Source: DATARH01 sp963712835 (GTDB lineage Bacteria; Pseudomonadota; Alphaproteobacteria; ATCC43930; CGMCC-115725). Taken from it: DNA of 64,000 bases. The stretch lies in contig CAVQJJ010000011.1 of assembly GCA_963712835.1 (NCBI GenBank), positions 310,001 to 374,000 of the forward strand. The letters are read 5' to 3'. Each line of letters opens with the position of its first letter. Positions within the stretch are counted from its first letter, which is position 1. Below are positions 15,575-22,866 of this stretch, piece after piece. The notes below the pieces were generated by a model. It ran no database searches, had not been told where the DNA came from, and worked only from the letters and a program-made list of their open reading frames with translations. Both the position numbers and the translations under genes were made by a program.

Positions 15575-16639
15575 ATGGGTTTCAAGGTAGCGGTCGTGGG
15601 CGCGACCGGCAATGTCGGGCGCGAAATGCTGCAGACGCTGGCGGAGCGCGAATTCCCCTGCGACGAGGTCATCGCCCTGGCATCGTCACGCTCGATCGGC
15701 CGCCAGGTGTCGTTCGGCGAGGACGACGTGCTCGATGTCCAGGACCTCGAGCGTTTCGACTTCAAGGGCATCGACATCGTGCTGTCGTCGCCCGGCGCCA
15801 AGGTGTCGGCGGTGTTTGCGCCACGCGCCGCCAAGGCCGGCGCCATCGTCATCGACAACACCTCGCACTGGCGCATGGACCCCGATGTGCCGCTGGTGGT
15901 GCCCGAGGTCAACCCGCAGGCGATCAAGGGCTACGACAGGAAAGGCATCATCGCCAACCCGAACTGCTCGACGATCCAGATGGTGGTCGCGCTGAAGCCG
16001 CTGCACGACGAAGCGAAGATCAAGCGCGTCGTCGTCGCCACCTACCAGTCGGTGTCGGGCGCCGGGCGCGCGGCGATGGACGAGCTGTTCAGCCAGACAC
16101 GCTCGGTCTATGTCAACGACCCGATCAAGCCCGAGCACCTGACCAAGCAGATCGCGTTCAACGTCATTCCCCATATCGACGTGTTCATGCAGGACGGGTC
16201 GACCAAGGAGGAATGGAAGATGGCGGTCGAGACCCGCAAGATCCTCGACCCCGACATCGCGGTGAGCGCGACCTGCGTGCGCGTGCCGGTGTTTATCGGC
16301 CATGCCGAGGCGATCAATGTCGAATTCGTCCGGCCGCTTTCCGTGGAAGACGCGCGCAAGGCGCTGCGCGATTTTCCGGGCATCAGCGTCGTCGACCACC
16401 GCGCCGACGAAGGCTATGCGACCCCGGCCGAGATCGCCGGCGAGGACCTCGTCTATGTCAGCCGCATCCGCAAGGACCCGACCGTGGCGAACGGCCTCGC
16501 GATGTGGGTGGTCGCCGACAACCTGCGCAAGGGTGCGGCGACCAACGCGGTGCAGATCGCTGAGGTGCTGACCGAGCGCTATCTCGACCGCAAGGGCCGC
16601 GCCGCGCCAAAGCCGAGGGTCGTGTCGGCCCTGTCTTAG
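15575..16639 (+). CDS. asd: Aspartate-semialdehyde dehydrogenase
   Basis: 354 residues. It catalyses NADPH-dependent reduction of aspartyl phosphate to aspartate semialdehyde for Lys, Met, Thr and diaminopimelate synthesis. The NADP loop is GATGNVGREML (9-19), the catalytic Cys131 is in NPNCSTIQ, and the catalytic His243 is in VFIGHAEA. The ATG is preceded by a GGAGGGAG ribosome site. The antisense ORFs over it are shadows. Confidence 0.97.
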   Translation: MGFKVAVVGATGNVGREMLQTLAEREFPCDEVIALASSRSIGRQVSFGEDDVLDVQDLERFDFKGIDIVLSSPGAKVSAVFAPRAAKAGAIVIDNTSHWRMDPDVPLVVPEVNPQAIKGYDRKGIIANPNCSTIQMVVALKPLHDEAKIKRVVVATYQSVSGAGRAAMDELFSQTRSVYVNDPIKPEHLTKQIAFNVIPHIDVFMQDGSTKEEWKMAVETRKILDPDIAVSATCVRVPVFIGHAEAINVEFVRPLSVEDARKALRDFPGISVVDHRADEGYATPAEIAGEDLVYVSRIRKDPTVANGLAMWVVADNLRKGAATNAVQIAEVLTERYLDRKGRAAPKPRVVSALS

Positions 16640-16670
16640 CGTCCTGACCCGTTGGTCCCGTCATCGGCTG

Positions 16671-16786
16671 CTCCCCACCCCAACCCTCTCCCCGTAAACC
16701 GGGCGAGGGAGCGCGACCGCGCAACTTTCCCTCGCTCCGCAAGCGGGGAGAGGGTGCCGAGCCTTGGCGAGGCGGGTGAGGGGCAG
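16671..16786. repeat. Dispersed palindromic repeat, family B (copy 1)
   Basis: CCCCACCCCAACCCTCTCC at one end is mirrored by GGAGAGGGTGCCGAG...GGCGGGTGAGGGG at the other, with an inner GGGCGAGGGA/TCCCTCGC pair. Copies are at 19597-19726 and 53329-53466. It separates asd from yejE. Confidence 0.75.
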
Positions 16787-16836
16787 GGCTCGCCCCGCCG
16801 GCGGCGCGTTTCGCACTTGGCCGGCGTTTAGGTCGC

Positions 16837-17970
16837 GTGACCCCGCCCGACCTTCAGGTTCCCGGCCCGCCTCCGCTCACCGCCACCGGAGCGGGGGCGA
16901 TCGTGCCGCTGGAAGCGGCCCCGCCGGCGGCGCTGACCTTTCTCGGCCGCAAGATCACGCCGCTGACCCGGCGTCGGCTCGACAATTTCCGCGCCAACAA
17001 GCGCGGCTTCTGGTCGCTGTGGATTTTCCTCGCGCTGTTTATCGTGACGCTGTTCGCCGAGTTCGTCGCCAACGACCGGCCGCTGCTCATCCGCTATGAC
17101 GGCGCGTTCTATATGCCGGTCTTCCATGCCTACCCGGAGACGATTTTTGGCGGCGTGTTTCCGACCGAGGCGGATTACCACGACCCCGTGGTCAAAAAAC
17201 TGATCGACGCCAAGGGCTGGATCCTCTGGCCGCTGATTCCCTATCGCTACGACACGATCACCAACGCGCCCGGTCCCTTCCCCTCGCCGCCCGCGGCCGC
17301 GGACTGGCTCGGCACCGACGACCAGGGACGCGACGTGCTGGCGCGGCTGATCTACGGGTTTCGCATCTCCGTGCTGTTCGGGCTGGCGCTGACGATTTCG
17401 TCGTCGATCATCGGCGTCGCGGCGGGCGCGGCGCAGGGCTATTTCGGCGGTATCGTCGATCTCGGCTTCCAGCGCTTTATCGAGGTGTGGTCCGGCCTGC
17501 CGGTGCTTTATCTACTGATCATCCTGGCGAGCCTGGTGCAGCCGAATTTCTGGTGGCTCCTGGGGCTGATGCTGCTGTTTTCGTGGACGAGCCTGGTCGA
17601 CGTGGTGCGCGCCGAGTTTCTGCGCGCGCGCAATTTCGACTATGTCCGCGCGGCGCGCGCGCTCGGCATGGCCGACCGGCAGATCATCCTGCGCCACGTG
17701 CTGCCCAACGCGACGGTGGCGACCATCACCTTCATGCCGTTCATCCTCAATGCCTCGATCACGACACTGACCTCGCTCGACTTTCTCGGCTTCGGCCTGC
17801 CGCCGGGCTCGCCCTCGCTCGGCGAACTGTTGGCGCAGGGCAAGGCCAATTTGCAAGCGCCGTGGCTCGGCATTACCGCGTTCGTGACGCTGGCGGTGAT
17901 GCTGAGCCTGCTCACGTTTGTCGGCGAAGCGGTGCGCGACTCCTTCGATCCGCGCAAGGTGACCGGGTGA
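16837..17970 (+). CDS. yejE: YejE-type peptide/microcin C ABC transporter permease
   Basis: 377 residues with a GTG start. An N-terminal membrane segment (about 66-88), a periplasmic insert containing the family-typical WLGTDDQGRDVLARLIYGFRISVLFG (about 150-175), and five further helices in the binding-protein-dependent permease domain. The EAA loop is visible at ARALGMADRQIILRHVLPNA. The insert before the DDQGRD motif (YRYDTITNAPGPFPSPPA) is characteristic of YejE rather than DppC. It shares a GTGA overlap with yejF. The usual partners yejA and yejB are not upstream; asd is. Confidence 0.92.
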   Translation: MTPPDLQVPGPPPLTATGAGAIVPLEAAPPAALTFLGRKITPLTRRRLDNFRANKRGFWSLWIFLALFIVTLFAEFVANDRPLLIRYDGAFYMPVFHAYPETIFGGVFPTEADYHDPVVKKLIDAKGWILWPLIPYRYDTITNAPGPFPSPPAAADWLGTDDQGRDVLARLIYGFRISVLFGLALTISSSIIGVAAGAAQGYFGGIVDLGFQRFIEVWSGLPVLYLLIILASLVQPNFWWLLGLMLLFSWTSLVDVVRAEFLRARNFDYVRAARALGMADRQIILRHVLPNATVATITFMPFILNASITTLTSLDFLGFGLPPGSPSLGELLAQGKANLQAPWLGITAFVTLAVMLSLLTFVGEAVRDSFDPRKVTG

Positions 17971-19583
17971 GCCTCCTCGAAGTCCGCGACCTCGGCGTGA
18001 CCTTCGCCGGCTGGCGCCGCGCCGCGCCGGTGCATGCCGTGAAACGCATCTCGTTCGACCTCGACAAGGGCGAAACGCTGGCGCTGGTCGGCGAGAGCGG
18101 ATCGGGGAAATCTGTCACGGCGCTGTCGATCCTGCAGCTGCTGCCCTACCCCGCCGCCGCGCACACGCCGCAGAGCAGCATCAAATTCGCCGGCGAGGAG
18201 CTGGTCGGCGCGCCGCCGGCACGGCTCAGGGAAATTCGCGGCAACCGCATCGGCATGATCTTCCAGGAGCCGATGACCTCGCTCAACCCGCTGCACACGG
18301 TCGAGAAGCAGGTCGCGGAGACGCTGTTGATCCACAACCATTTGCCAGCATCGACGGTGCGGCGGCGTACGCTCGAACTGCTTCATCTCGTGGGCTTGCG
18401 CGAGGCGGAAAGCCGGCTTTCGGCCTATCCGCATCAGCTGTCGGGCGGGCAGCGCCAGCGCGTGATGATCGCGATGGCGATCGCCAACGAGCCCGACATC
18501 CTGATCGCCGACGAGCCGACCACCGCGCTCGACGTGACGATCCAGGCGCAAATCCTCGATCTGCTGCGCGGGCTGCGCGACCGGCTCGGCATGGCGCTGC
18601 TGCTCATCACCCACGACCTGTCGATCGTCAAGAAGATGGCCGACCGGGTTTGCGTGATGTCGCAGGGCGAGATTGTCGAGGCCGCGCCGAGCGAGGTGCT
18701 GTTTGCCGGGCCGCGCCACCCCTATACGCGGCGGCTGCTCGCCGCCGAGCCGAAGGGCAAGCCCGAGCCGCCGCAGCCCGGCGCGCCGGTGCTCGTCGAG
18801 GGCGATGGGCTCAAAGTGTGGTTTCCGATACGCGGCGGGTTCTTCCAGCGCATCCGGAGCTATGTGAAAGCGGTGAACGGCGTGTCGCTGCAGCTGCGCG
18901 CCGGCATGACGCTGGGGGTGGTCGGCGAAAGCGGCTCGGGCAAGACGACCCTGGGCCTCGCGCTCTTGCGGTTGGTCGACGCCGAAGGGCACATCCGCTT
19001 CGCGGGGCGCGACATCGCCGCCGAACGGCAAAAGGCATTGAGGCCGTTGCGCCGCGAGATGCAGGTCGTCTTCCAGGACCCGTATTCGAGCCTGTCGCCG
19101 CGTCTCTCGGTCGCGCAGATCATCGGCGAAGGGCTGAAGGTGCATCATCTGGCGACGGACGAGGCCGAGGCGCGCCGGCAAATCGACGAGGTCCTGGTCG
19201 AGGTCGGACTCGAACTCACGGCGGCCGAGCGTTACCCGCATGAATTCTCCGGCGGCCAGCGCCAGCGCGTGGCGATCGCCCGCGCGCTGGTGCTAAAGCC
19301 TCGCTTCGTCGTGCTCGACGAGCCGACCTCGGCGCTCGATATGTCGGTGCAGGCACAGATCGTCGATCTGTTGCGCGAATTGCAGCAACGTCATGGTCTT
19401 ACCTATCTTTTCATCAGCCACGACTTGAAGGTCGTGCGCGCGTTGGCGCATGAGATTTTGGTGATGAAAGACGGCGAGATCGTCGAGGCGGGCACGGCGG
19501 ACGCGATCCTCAACGCGCCACAGCACCCCTACACACGAGCGCTGATGACCGCCGCTTTCGATCTGCAGACGGCGGCAGGCTAG
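17967..19583 (+). CDS. yejF: YejF-type double ATP-binding protein of a peptide ABC transporter
   Basis: 538 residues holding two complete ABC domains. Domain 1: Walker A GESGSGKS (about 42-49), signature LSGGQRQR, Walker B ILIADEPT. Domain 2: GESGSGKT (about 323), FSGGQRQR and FVVLDEPTSALD. It energises peptide uptake through YejE and, in other bacteria, YejB. The GTG at 17967 overlaps the yejE stop. The longer ORF opening at 17487 is the yejE shadow frame. Confidence 0.94.
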   Translation: MSLLEVRDLGVTFAGWRRAAPVHAVKRISFDLDKGETLALVGESGSGKSVTALSILQLLPYPAAAHTPQSSIKFAGEELVGAPPARLREIRGNRIGMIFQEPMTSLNPLHTVEKQVAETLLIHNHLPASTVRRRTLELLHLVGLREAESRLSAYPHQLSGGQRQRVMIAMAIANEPDILIADEPTTALDVTIQAQILDLLRGLRDRLGMALLLITHDLSIVKKMADRVCVMSQGEIVEAAPSEVLFAGPRHPYTRRLLAAEPKGKPEPPQPGAPVLVEGDGLKVWFPIRGGFFQRIRSYVKAVNGVSLQLRAGMTLGVVGESGSGKTTLGLALLRLVDAEGHIRFAGRDIAAERQKALRPLRREMQVVFQDPYSSLSPRLSVAQIIGEGLKVHHLATDEAEARRQIDEVLVEVGLELTAAERYPHEFSGGQRQRVAIARALVLKPRFVVLDEPTSALDMSVQAQIVDLLRELQQRHGLTYLFISHDLKVVRALAHEILVMKDGEIVEAGTADAILNAPQHPYTRALMTAAFDLQTAAG

Positions 19584-19596
19584 CGGCGCCAGTAAA

Positions 19597-19726
19597 ACCC
19601 CCTCTCCCGCTTGTGGGACAGGGAGGGGCCCAGGCCGCCGGGCTGGGAGGGTGAGCGTCGGGACGCAACCCTCACCCGCCTCGCGCGATCGCGCTCGGCA
19701 CCCTCTCCCCCTTGCGGGAGAGGGGT
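19597..19726. repeat. Dispersed palindromic repeat, family B (copy 2)
   Basis: CCCCCTCTCCCGCTTGTGGG at the left, and CCTCACCCGCCTCGCG...CACCCTCTCCCCCTTGCGGGAGAGGGG at the right. It fills the space between convergent yejF and the OmpA-like lipoprotein and may stop both transcripts. Confidence 0.75.
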
Positions 19727-19750
19727 TTCAGTGGCTCAGCAACCCGGTCG

Positions 19751-20170
19751 TCACTTGTACAAAACGATATCCACCCGGCGGTCCATCACCGAGGTGTCGG
19801 TTGTGGTGGTCTGGCCGAGCGGCTGCTGCTGGATGATCGCCGGGTTGACGCCGTCCTTTTGCAGCCCGTCGTATACGATTTGGGTGCGCGTCTCGGTGAG
19901 GTGCTGGTTGGCGGCCTCCGACCCGGTGGCGCTGGCGCGGCCCTGGACGAGCACCGCCTTGGCGCCGACCTCCTTGGCGCGCTGCGCGGCGGTGGCGACG
20001 ACGTTCTGCGCGTCGGGCGAGAGATTGGCGCTGAACTCGTTGAAATAGACGAGATAGCGGCCGTCCTCGACGCCGCCCGGGCTCGCCGTCGGCGCACAGC
20101 CGGCGAGCAGGATAAGGGCAACGGCGCAGGCGGCTTGGATCGATCGGAAATGGAGCACGGCGGCAACCAT
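19751..20170 (-). CDS. OmpA-family lipoprotein
   Basis: 139 residues. The lipobox LLAGC places the lipidated Cys at 25. After a short Ala/Pro/Gly linker comes an OmpA-like peptidoglycan-binding domain: YLVYFNEFSANLSPDAQNVV (about 41-60), VLVQGRASATGSEAANQHLTETRTQIVYDGL and a C-terminal MDRRVDIVLYK. It probably anchors to the outer membrane and binds peptidoglycan. The start at 20170 puts positive and hydrophobic residues ahead of the lipobox; longer in-frame starts do not. Confidence 0.85.
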   Translation of the reverse strand: MVAAVLHFRSIQAACAVALILLAGCAPTASPGGVEDGRYLVYFNEFSANLSPDAQNVVATAAQRAKEVGAKAVLVQGRASATGSEAANQHLTETRTQIVYDGLQKDGVNPAIIQQQPLGQTTTTDTSVMDRRVDIVLYK

Positions 20171-20318
20171 CGCGGAAGTTGACTTCGCGCCATCATAGCG
20201 GGGCGCCGCCGGCGATACAGCCTCCTCTATCGCGGTTTTGGCGCGATTCCCTTGCCGCGAGACGCGTCGGCGTGGAACTCTGTCGCCGCTAGGTTCGAAG
20301 TTTCGAGGGGAGACGCAG

Positions 20319-21243
20319 ATGCGCATCGTCATCGTCGGTCAGCAGGCCTTCGGCAAATCGGTGCTCGAGGCCTTTTTGGCGCGCGGCGACACGATCGTCG
20401 GCGTCTTTGCCGCGCCCGAGAAGCCGGGCGCCCGACCCGACCCGCTGGTCCAGACGGCCGAGGAAAAGAAGCTGCCGGTCTACCGCTTCGCGAAATACTC
20501 CGACGCCGAGGCGCAGCAGACGCTGAAGGACCTCAACGCCGATATCGGCGTGATGGCCTATGTGCTGCTGTTCGCGCCGCCGGAATTCTGCGCGATCCCG
20601 AAGCACGGGATGGTGCAGTTCCACCCGTCGCTGTTGCCGCTGCACCGCGGGCCGGCGGCGATCCCCTGGGCGATCATCCGCGGCCGGCGCGAGACCGGGC
20701 TGACGATCTTCCGCCCGACCCCCGGCCTCGACGAAGGGCCGGTGATCCTGCAGAAGCGGGTGACGATCGGCCCCGACGATACCGCCGCCTCGCTCTATTT
20801 CGACAAGATCTTCCCGCTCGGGGTCGAGGCGCTGGTGCAGGCCGCCGATCTCGTCGTCGCCGGGCGCGCCACCGAGTTCAACCCAGGACGAGGACGAGGC
20901 GACCTACGAAGGCTGGGTGCGCGAGGCGGAGAGCAAGATCAACTGGGCGAACCATGTCGATTTCGTCTACGACCTGATCCGCGGCTGCAACCCGGCGCCA
21001 GGCGCCTGGAGCCAGATGGGCGAGAAGAAGCTCTATCTGTTCGACGCCAAGAAGACCATGGCGCCGACCTTCGGCAGCGTGCGCGGCAAGAAACTGGGCG
21101 AGATCGTCTCCGCCGGGGCGGAGGGCATCCGCATCCACTGCCAGGGCGGATTTATCGACTGCTCGCGGGTGAAGATCGACGACGGCGCCAAGATCAAGGC
21201 GAGCGACGCCGGCCTGGAGGCGGGGACGATCTTGGGGAGCTAG
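20319..21243 (+). pseudogene. Formyltransferase-family gene interrupted by a frameshift
   Basis: The first 188 codons encode a 10-formyltetrahydrofolate-type formyltransferase domain: MRIVIVGQQAFGKSVLEAFL, then the catalytic FHPSLLPLHRGPAAIPWAI (about 105-123) and LDEGPVILQ. Near 20884 the frame breaks. The remainder (YEGWVREAESKINWANHV to the stop at 21243) continues two frames on as the family C-terminal domain. A two-base loss (GC in AACCC-GC-AGGACGAGG) restores one ORF of about 308 residues. This may be a recent mutation, a sequencing error or programmed recoding. Confidence 0.85.
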
Positions 21244-21334
21244 TGGATTGACGCTGACGAATGATTTCAGACGGCTCGCGGATATGCGAGTCTGGCTGGA
21301 TGAGAAGAGGTGCTGAAGTCCGATTGGTCCGGGC

Positions 21335-21426
21335 GACCGGGAGCGGCTGGAAGCCGTGATCGGCTCGGGGACCAGCCCGCAAAAGCATGTGTGGCGGCGC
21401 GGATTGTGCTGCTGACGAAATCGGCC
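21335..21426 (+). mobile_element. IS630-family transposase remnant
   Basis: DRERLEAVIGSGTSPQKHVW then, after a one-base slip, ARIVLLTKSA: this is the N-terminal helix-turn-helix region of IS630-type transposases. Only about 30 codons remain, with no DDE domain or terminal repeat in sight. It abuts the tRNA-Ser gene. Confidence 0.6.
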
Positions 21427-21449
21427 AATTTCCGTTTGAAACAGAGAGG

Positions 21450-21541
21450 TGGCGGAGGGGATGGGATTCGAACCCACGATACGGGGTTAACCGTATAACG
21501 GTTTAGCAAACCGCCGCCTTCAGCCACTCGGCCACCCCTCC
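21450..21541 (-). tRNA. tRNA-Ser(GCU)
   Basis: Read on the minus strand: acceptor GGAGGGG pairs with CCCCTCC, D arm GGCCGAGTGGCTGAAGGC, anticodon loop TTTGCTAAA (GCU), a long variable arm (GTTATACGGTTAACCCCGTATC, type II) and the TpsiC arm GGGTTCGAATCCC. The discriminator is G and the CCA end is encoded (21450-21452). About 92 nt in total. Confidence 0.97.
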
Positions 21542-22361
21542 ACCGAAGAGTGGGTACACGGCGCATGCCGCACCACTCTTAGAGTTTTGCGGTAGACTGG
21601 TCAACCTCGGCACTAAGAACAGAACGCGCACGAAACGACGAATTGGCACCCAATTGGCACCGAGCCTTTGTTCGTCGGGCGCAAAACTATGCCGCCGAAC
21701 TTGGCCCGGCCCGAAAGTTTCTGAACTTAACCCGCTGCCAATGCCCCCGCTCATCGCCCAATCGCAAGATCACCGTCATCGCCTTCCCGGATATTCCAAG
21801 GGGTCTATCAATCAATTATGAACGTGAAGCCGCAGCTAGCGAGCAGCGTATGGCCGCCGCGTAGCGAGCACGCTTCCCATGGCGTCCTCGCGCCGCCCTA
21901 GTTCTCGCCAACGGGCAGCAAACTGTTCGGCGAGGCTAAGACGATAACTGACGATCTGGACCCTATGAAAACCGCGAGATGTTGAGCCTTCCAGCACGTC
22001 TTTGCCCGAAAGCCATTCGACCTTAAATTCCGGATCATGCGGCGCGATTGTATATTCGATCATGTCTCCGGTGTCTCGCGATCGCCCCTTAATTGAAGAC
22101 GCGAATTATGGTTGCGACGTTAATCCCCGAAAACTCCCCTGAAGGGGTATGTCAACGCGTTTGCAGCTGGCACCCGATATGGCACCCAATTCGACACAAA
22201 AAAGCGTGACGCGCCGGTACTGGTTGGCCTGGAAGTCCGCAGAAAACCTAATGATTTAGTGCCATCCGTGGCAGCATGGGATAGCGGCGCGCGCATTAGC
22301 AAACCGCCGCCTTCAGCCACTCGGCCACCCCTCCACCGAAGAGTGGGTACATGGCGCATGC
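21504..22361. mobile_element. Minimal integrative-element scar bounded by 65-bp att-like direct repeats in tRNA-Ser
   Basis: Bases 21504-21568 and 22297-22361 are identical except for one position. The repeat runs from the tRNA anticodon loop through its 5' end and into the upstream flank, so the distal copy is a partial tRNA. Next to each end lie paired TGGCACC heptamers 11-12 bases apart (21644/21655 and 22168/22180), in the style of integrase arm sites. Between them is one small ORF and no integrase, so the element looks deleted or mobilised in trans. Confidence 0.7.
21836..22063 (-). CDS. Hypothetical protein inside the tRNA-Ser element
   Basis: 75 residues, starting MIEYTIAPHDPEFKVEWLSG, with mixed charged and hydrophobic composition (HRVQIVSYRLSLAEQFAARWRELG looks helical). 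No signal peptide and no recognised family. It is the only plausible gene in the 728 bases between the att-like repeats. It could be a fragment of a larger lost gene. Confidence 0.4.
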   Translation of the reverse strand: MIEYTIAPHDPEFKVEWLSGKDVLEGSTSRGFHRVQIVSYRLSLAEQFAARWRELGRREDAMGSVLATRRPYAAR

Positions 22362-22527
22362 TCGTTGCGACCTAGAATTAGCCGGGGCGAAGTCAATCCG
22401 GGCGTTCGACGACAATGCAGGGCACGGGCGCCGAGCGATCCTCCGGTGCCGAGCCTTCGCGATGAGAAACCCTATTGTCGAGAAAGGACAACAAGGACTG
22501 ATTGAATAATCAACCTGAACGATAGCA

Positions 22528-22553
22528 GGAACCATTAATACATCATAATCGTT
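22528..22553 (+). promoter_or_regulatory. Predicted EcfG-type (general stress) promoter
   Basis: GGAAC (22528-22532), 17 AT-rich bases, CGTT (22550-22553), 38 bases before the ATG at 22592. This is the best match to the consensus in the window. Confidence 0.62.
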
Positions 22554-22591
22554 TGAACGGTCGAGAAGGATTCATTATTTGGAGGCTTATC

Positions 22592-22816
22592 ATGAAAACG
22601 GCAGGAACCCGTCAGTTGAGCCGATTGGCGACGCTGGCGATCGCGGCGCTGGGCTTGGCGGCCGTAGCGTTGCCGCTAAACCAGGCGAAAGCTGACGGGA
22701 TGTATCTGGGTTGGGATTTCGGCAATGGCGTCGGCGTCGGAATCGGCACGCCGCCTTCGGCCTACGGCTATCATTATTGCGGGTTCGTGGCGACCGCCCG
22801 ACCCTGCGGATACTAG
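22592..22816 (+). CDS. Small exported Gly-rich protein
   Basis: 74 residues. The Lys/Arg-containing N-terminus and hydrophobic core (LATLAIAALGLAAVAL) make a signal peptide cut near QAKADG (about 36). The mature part is only about 39 residues, with GWDFGNGVGVGIGTPPSAYGYHY and two Cys at the end (YCGF, PCGY). A GGAGG site at 22581 fixes the ATG. It has its own stress-type promoter and a strong terminator, so it is a single-gene unit. Function unknown. Confidence 0.78.
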   Translation: MKTAGTRQLSRLATLAIAALGLAAVALPLNQAKADGMYLGWDFGNGVGVGIGTPPSAYGYHYCGFVATARPCGY

Positions 22817-22825
22817 CGTCTGACG

Positions 22826-22866
22826 AGATCGGCCGGGCGCTCATGCTCGGCCGATCTTCTTCTCTT
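22826..22866. terminator. Terminator between convergent genes
   Basis: A 10-bp stem (AGATCGGCCG at 22826-22835 with CGGCCGATCT at 22848-22857) is followed by a pyrimidine tract TCTTCTCTT on the plus strand. It ends the small secreted gene; the nasA stop lies within its right flank. Confidence 0.78.
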
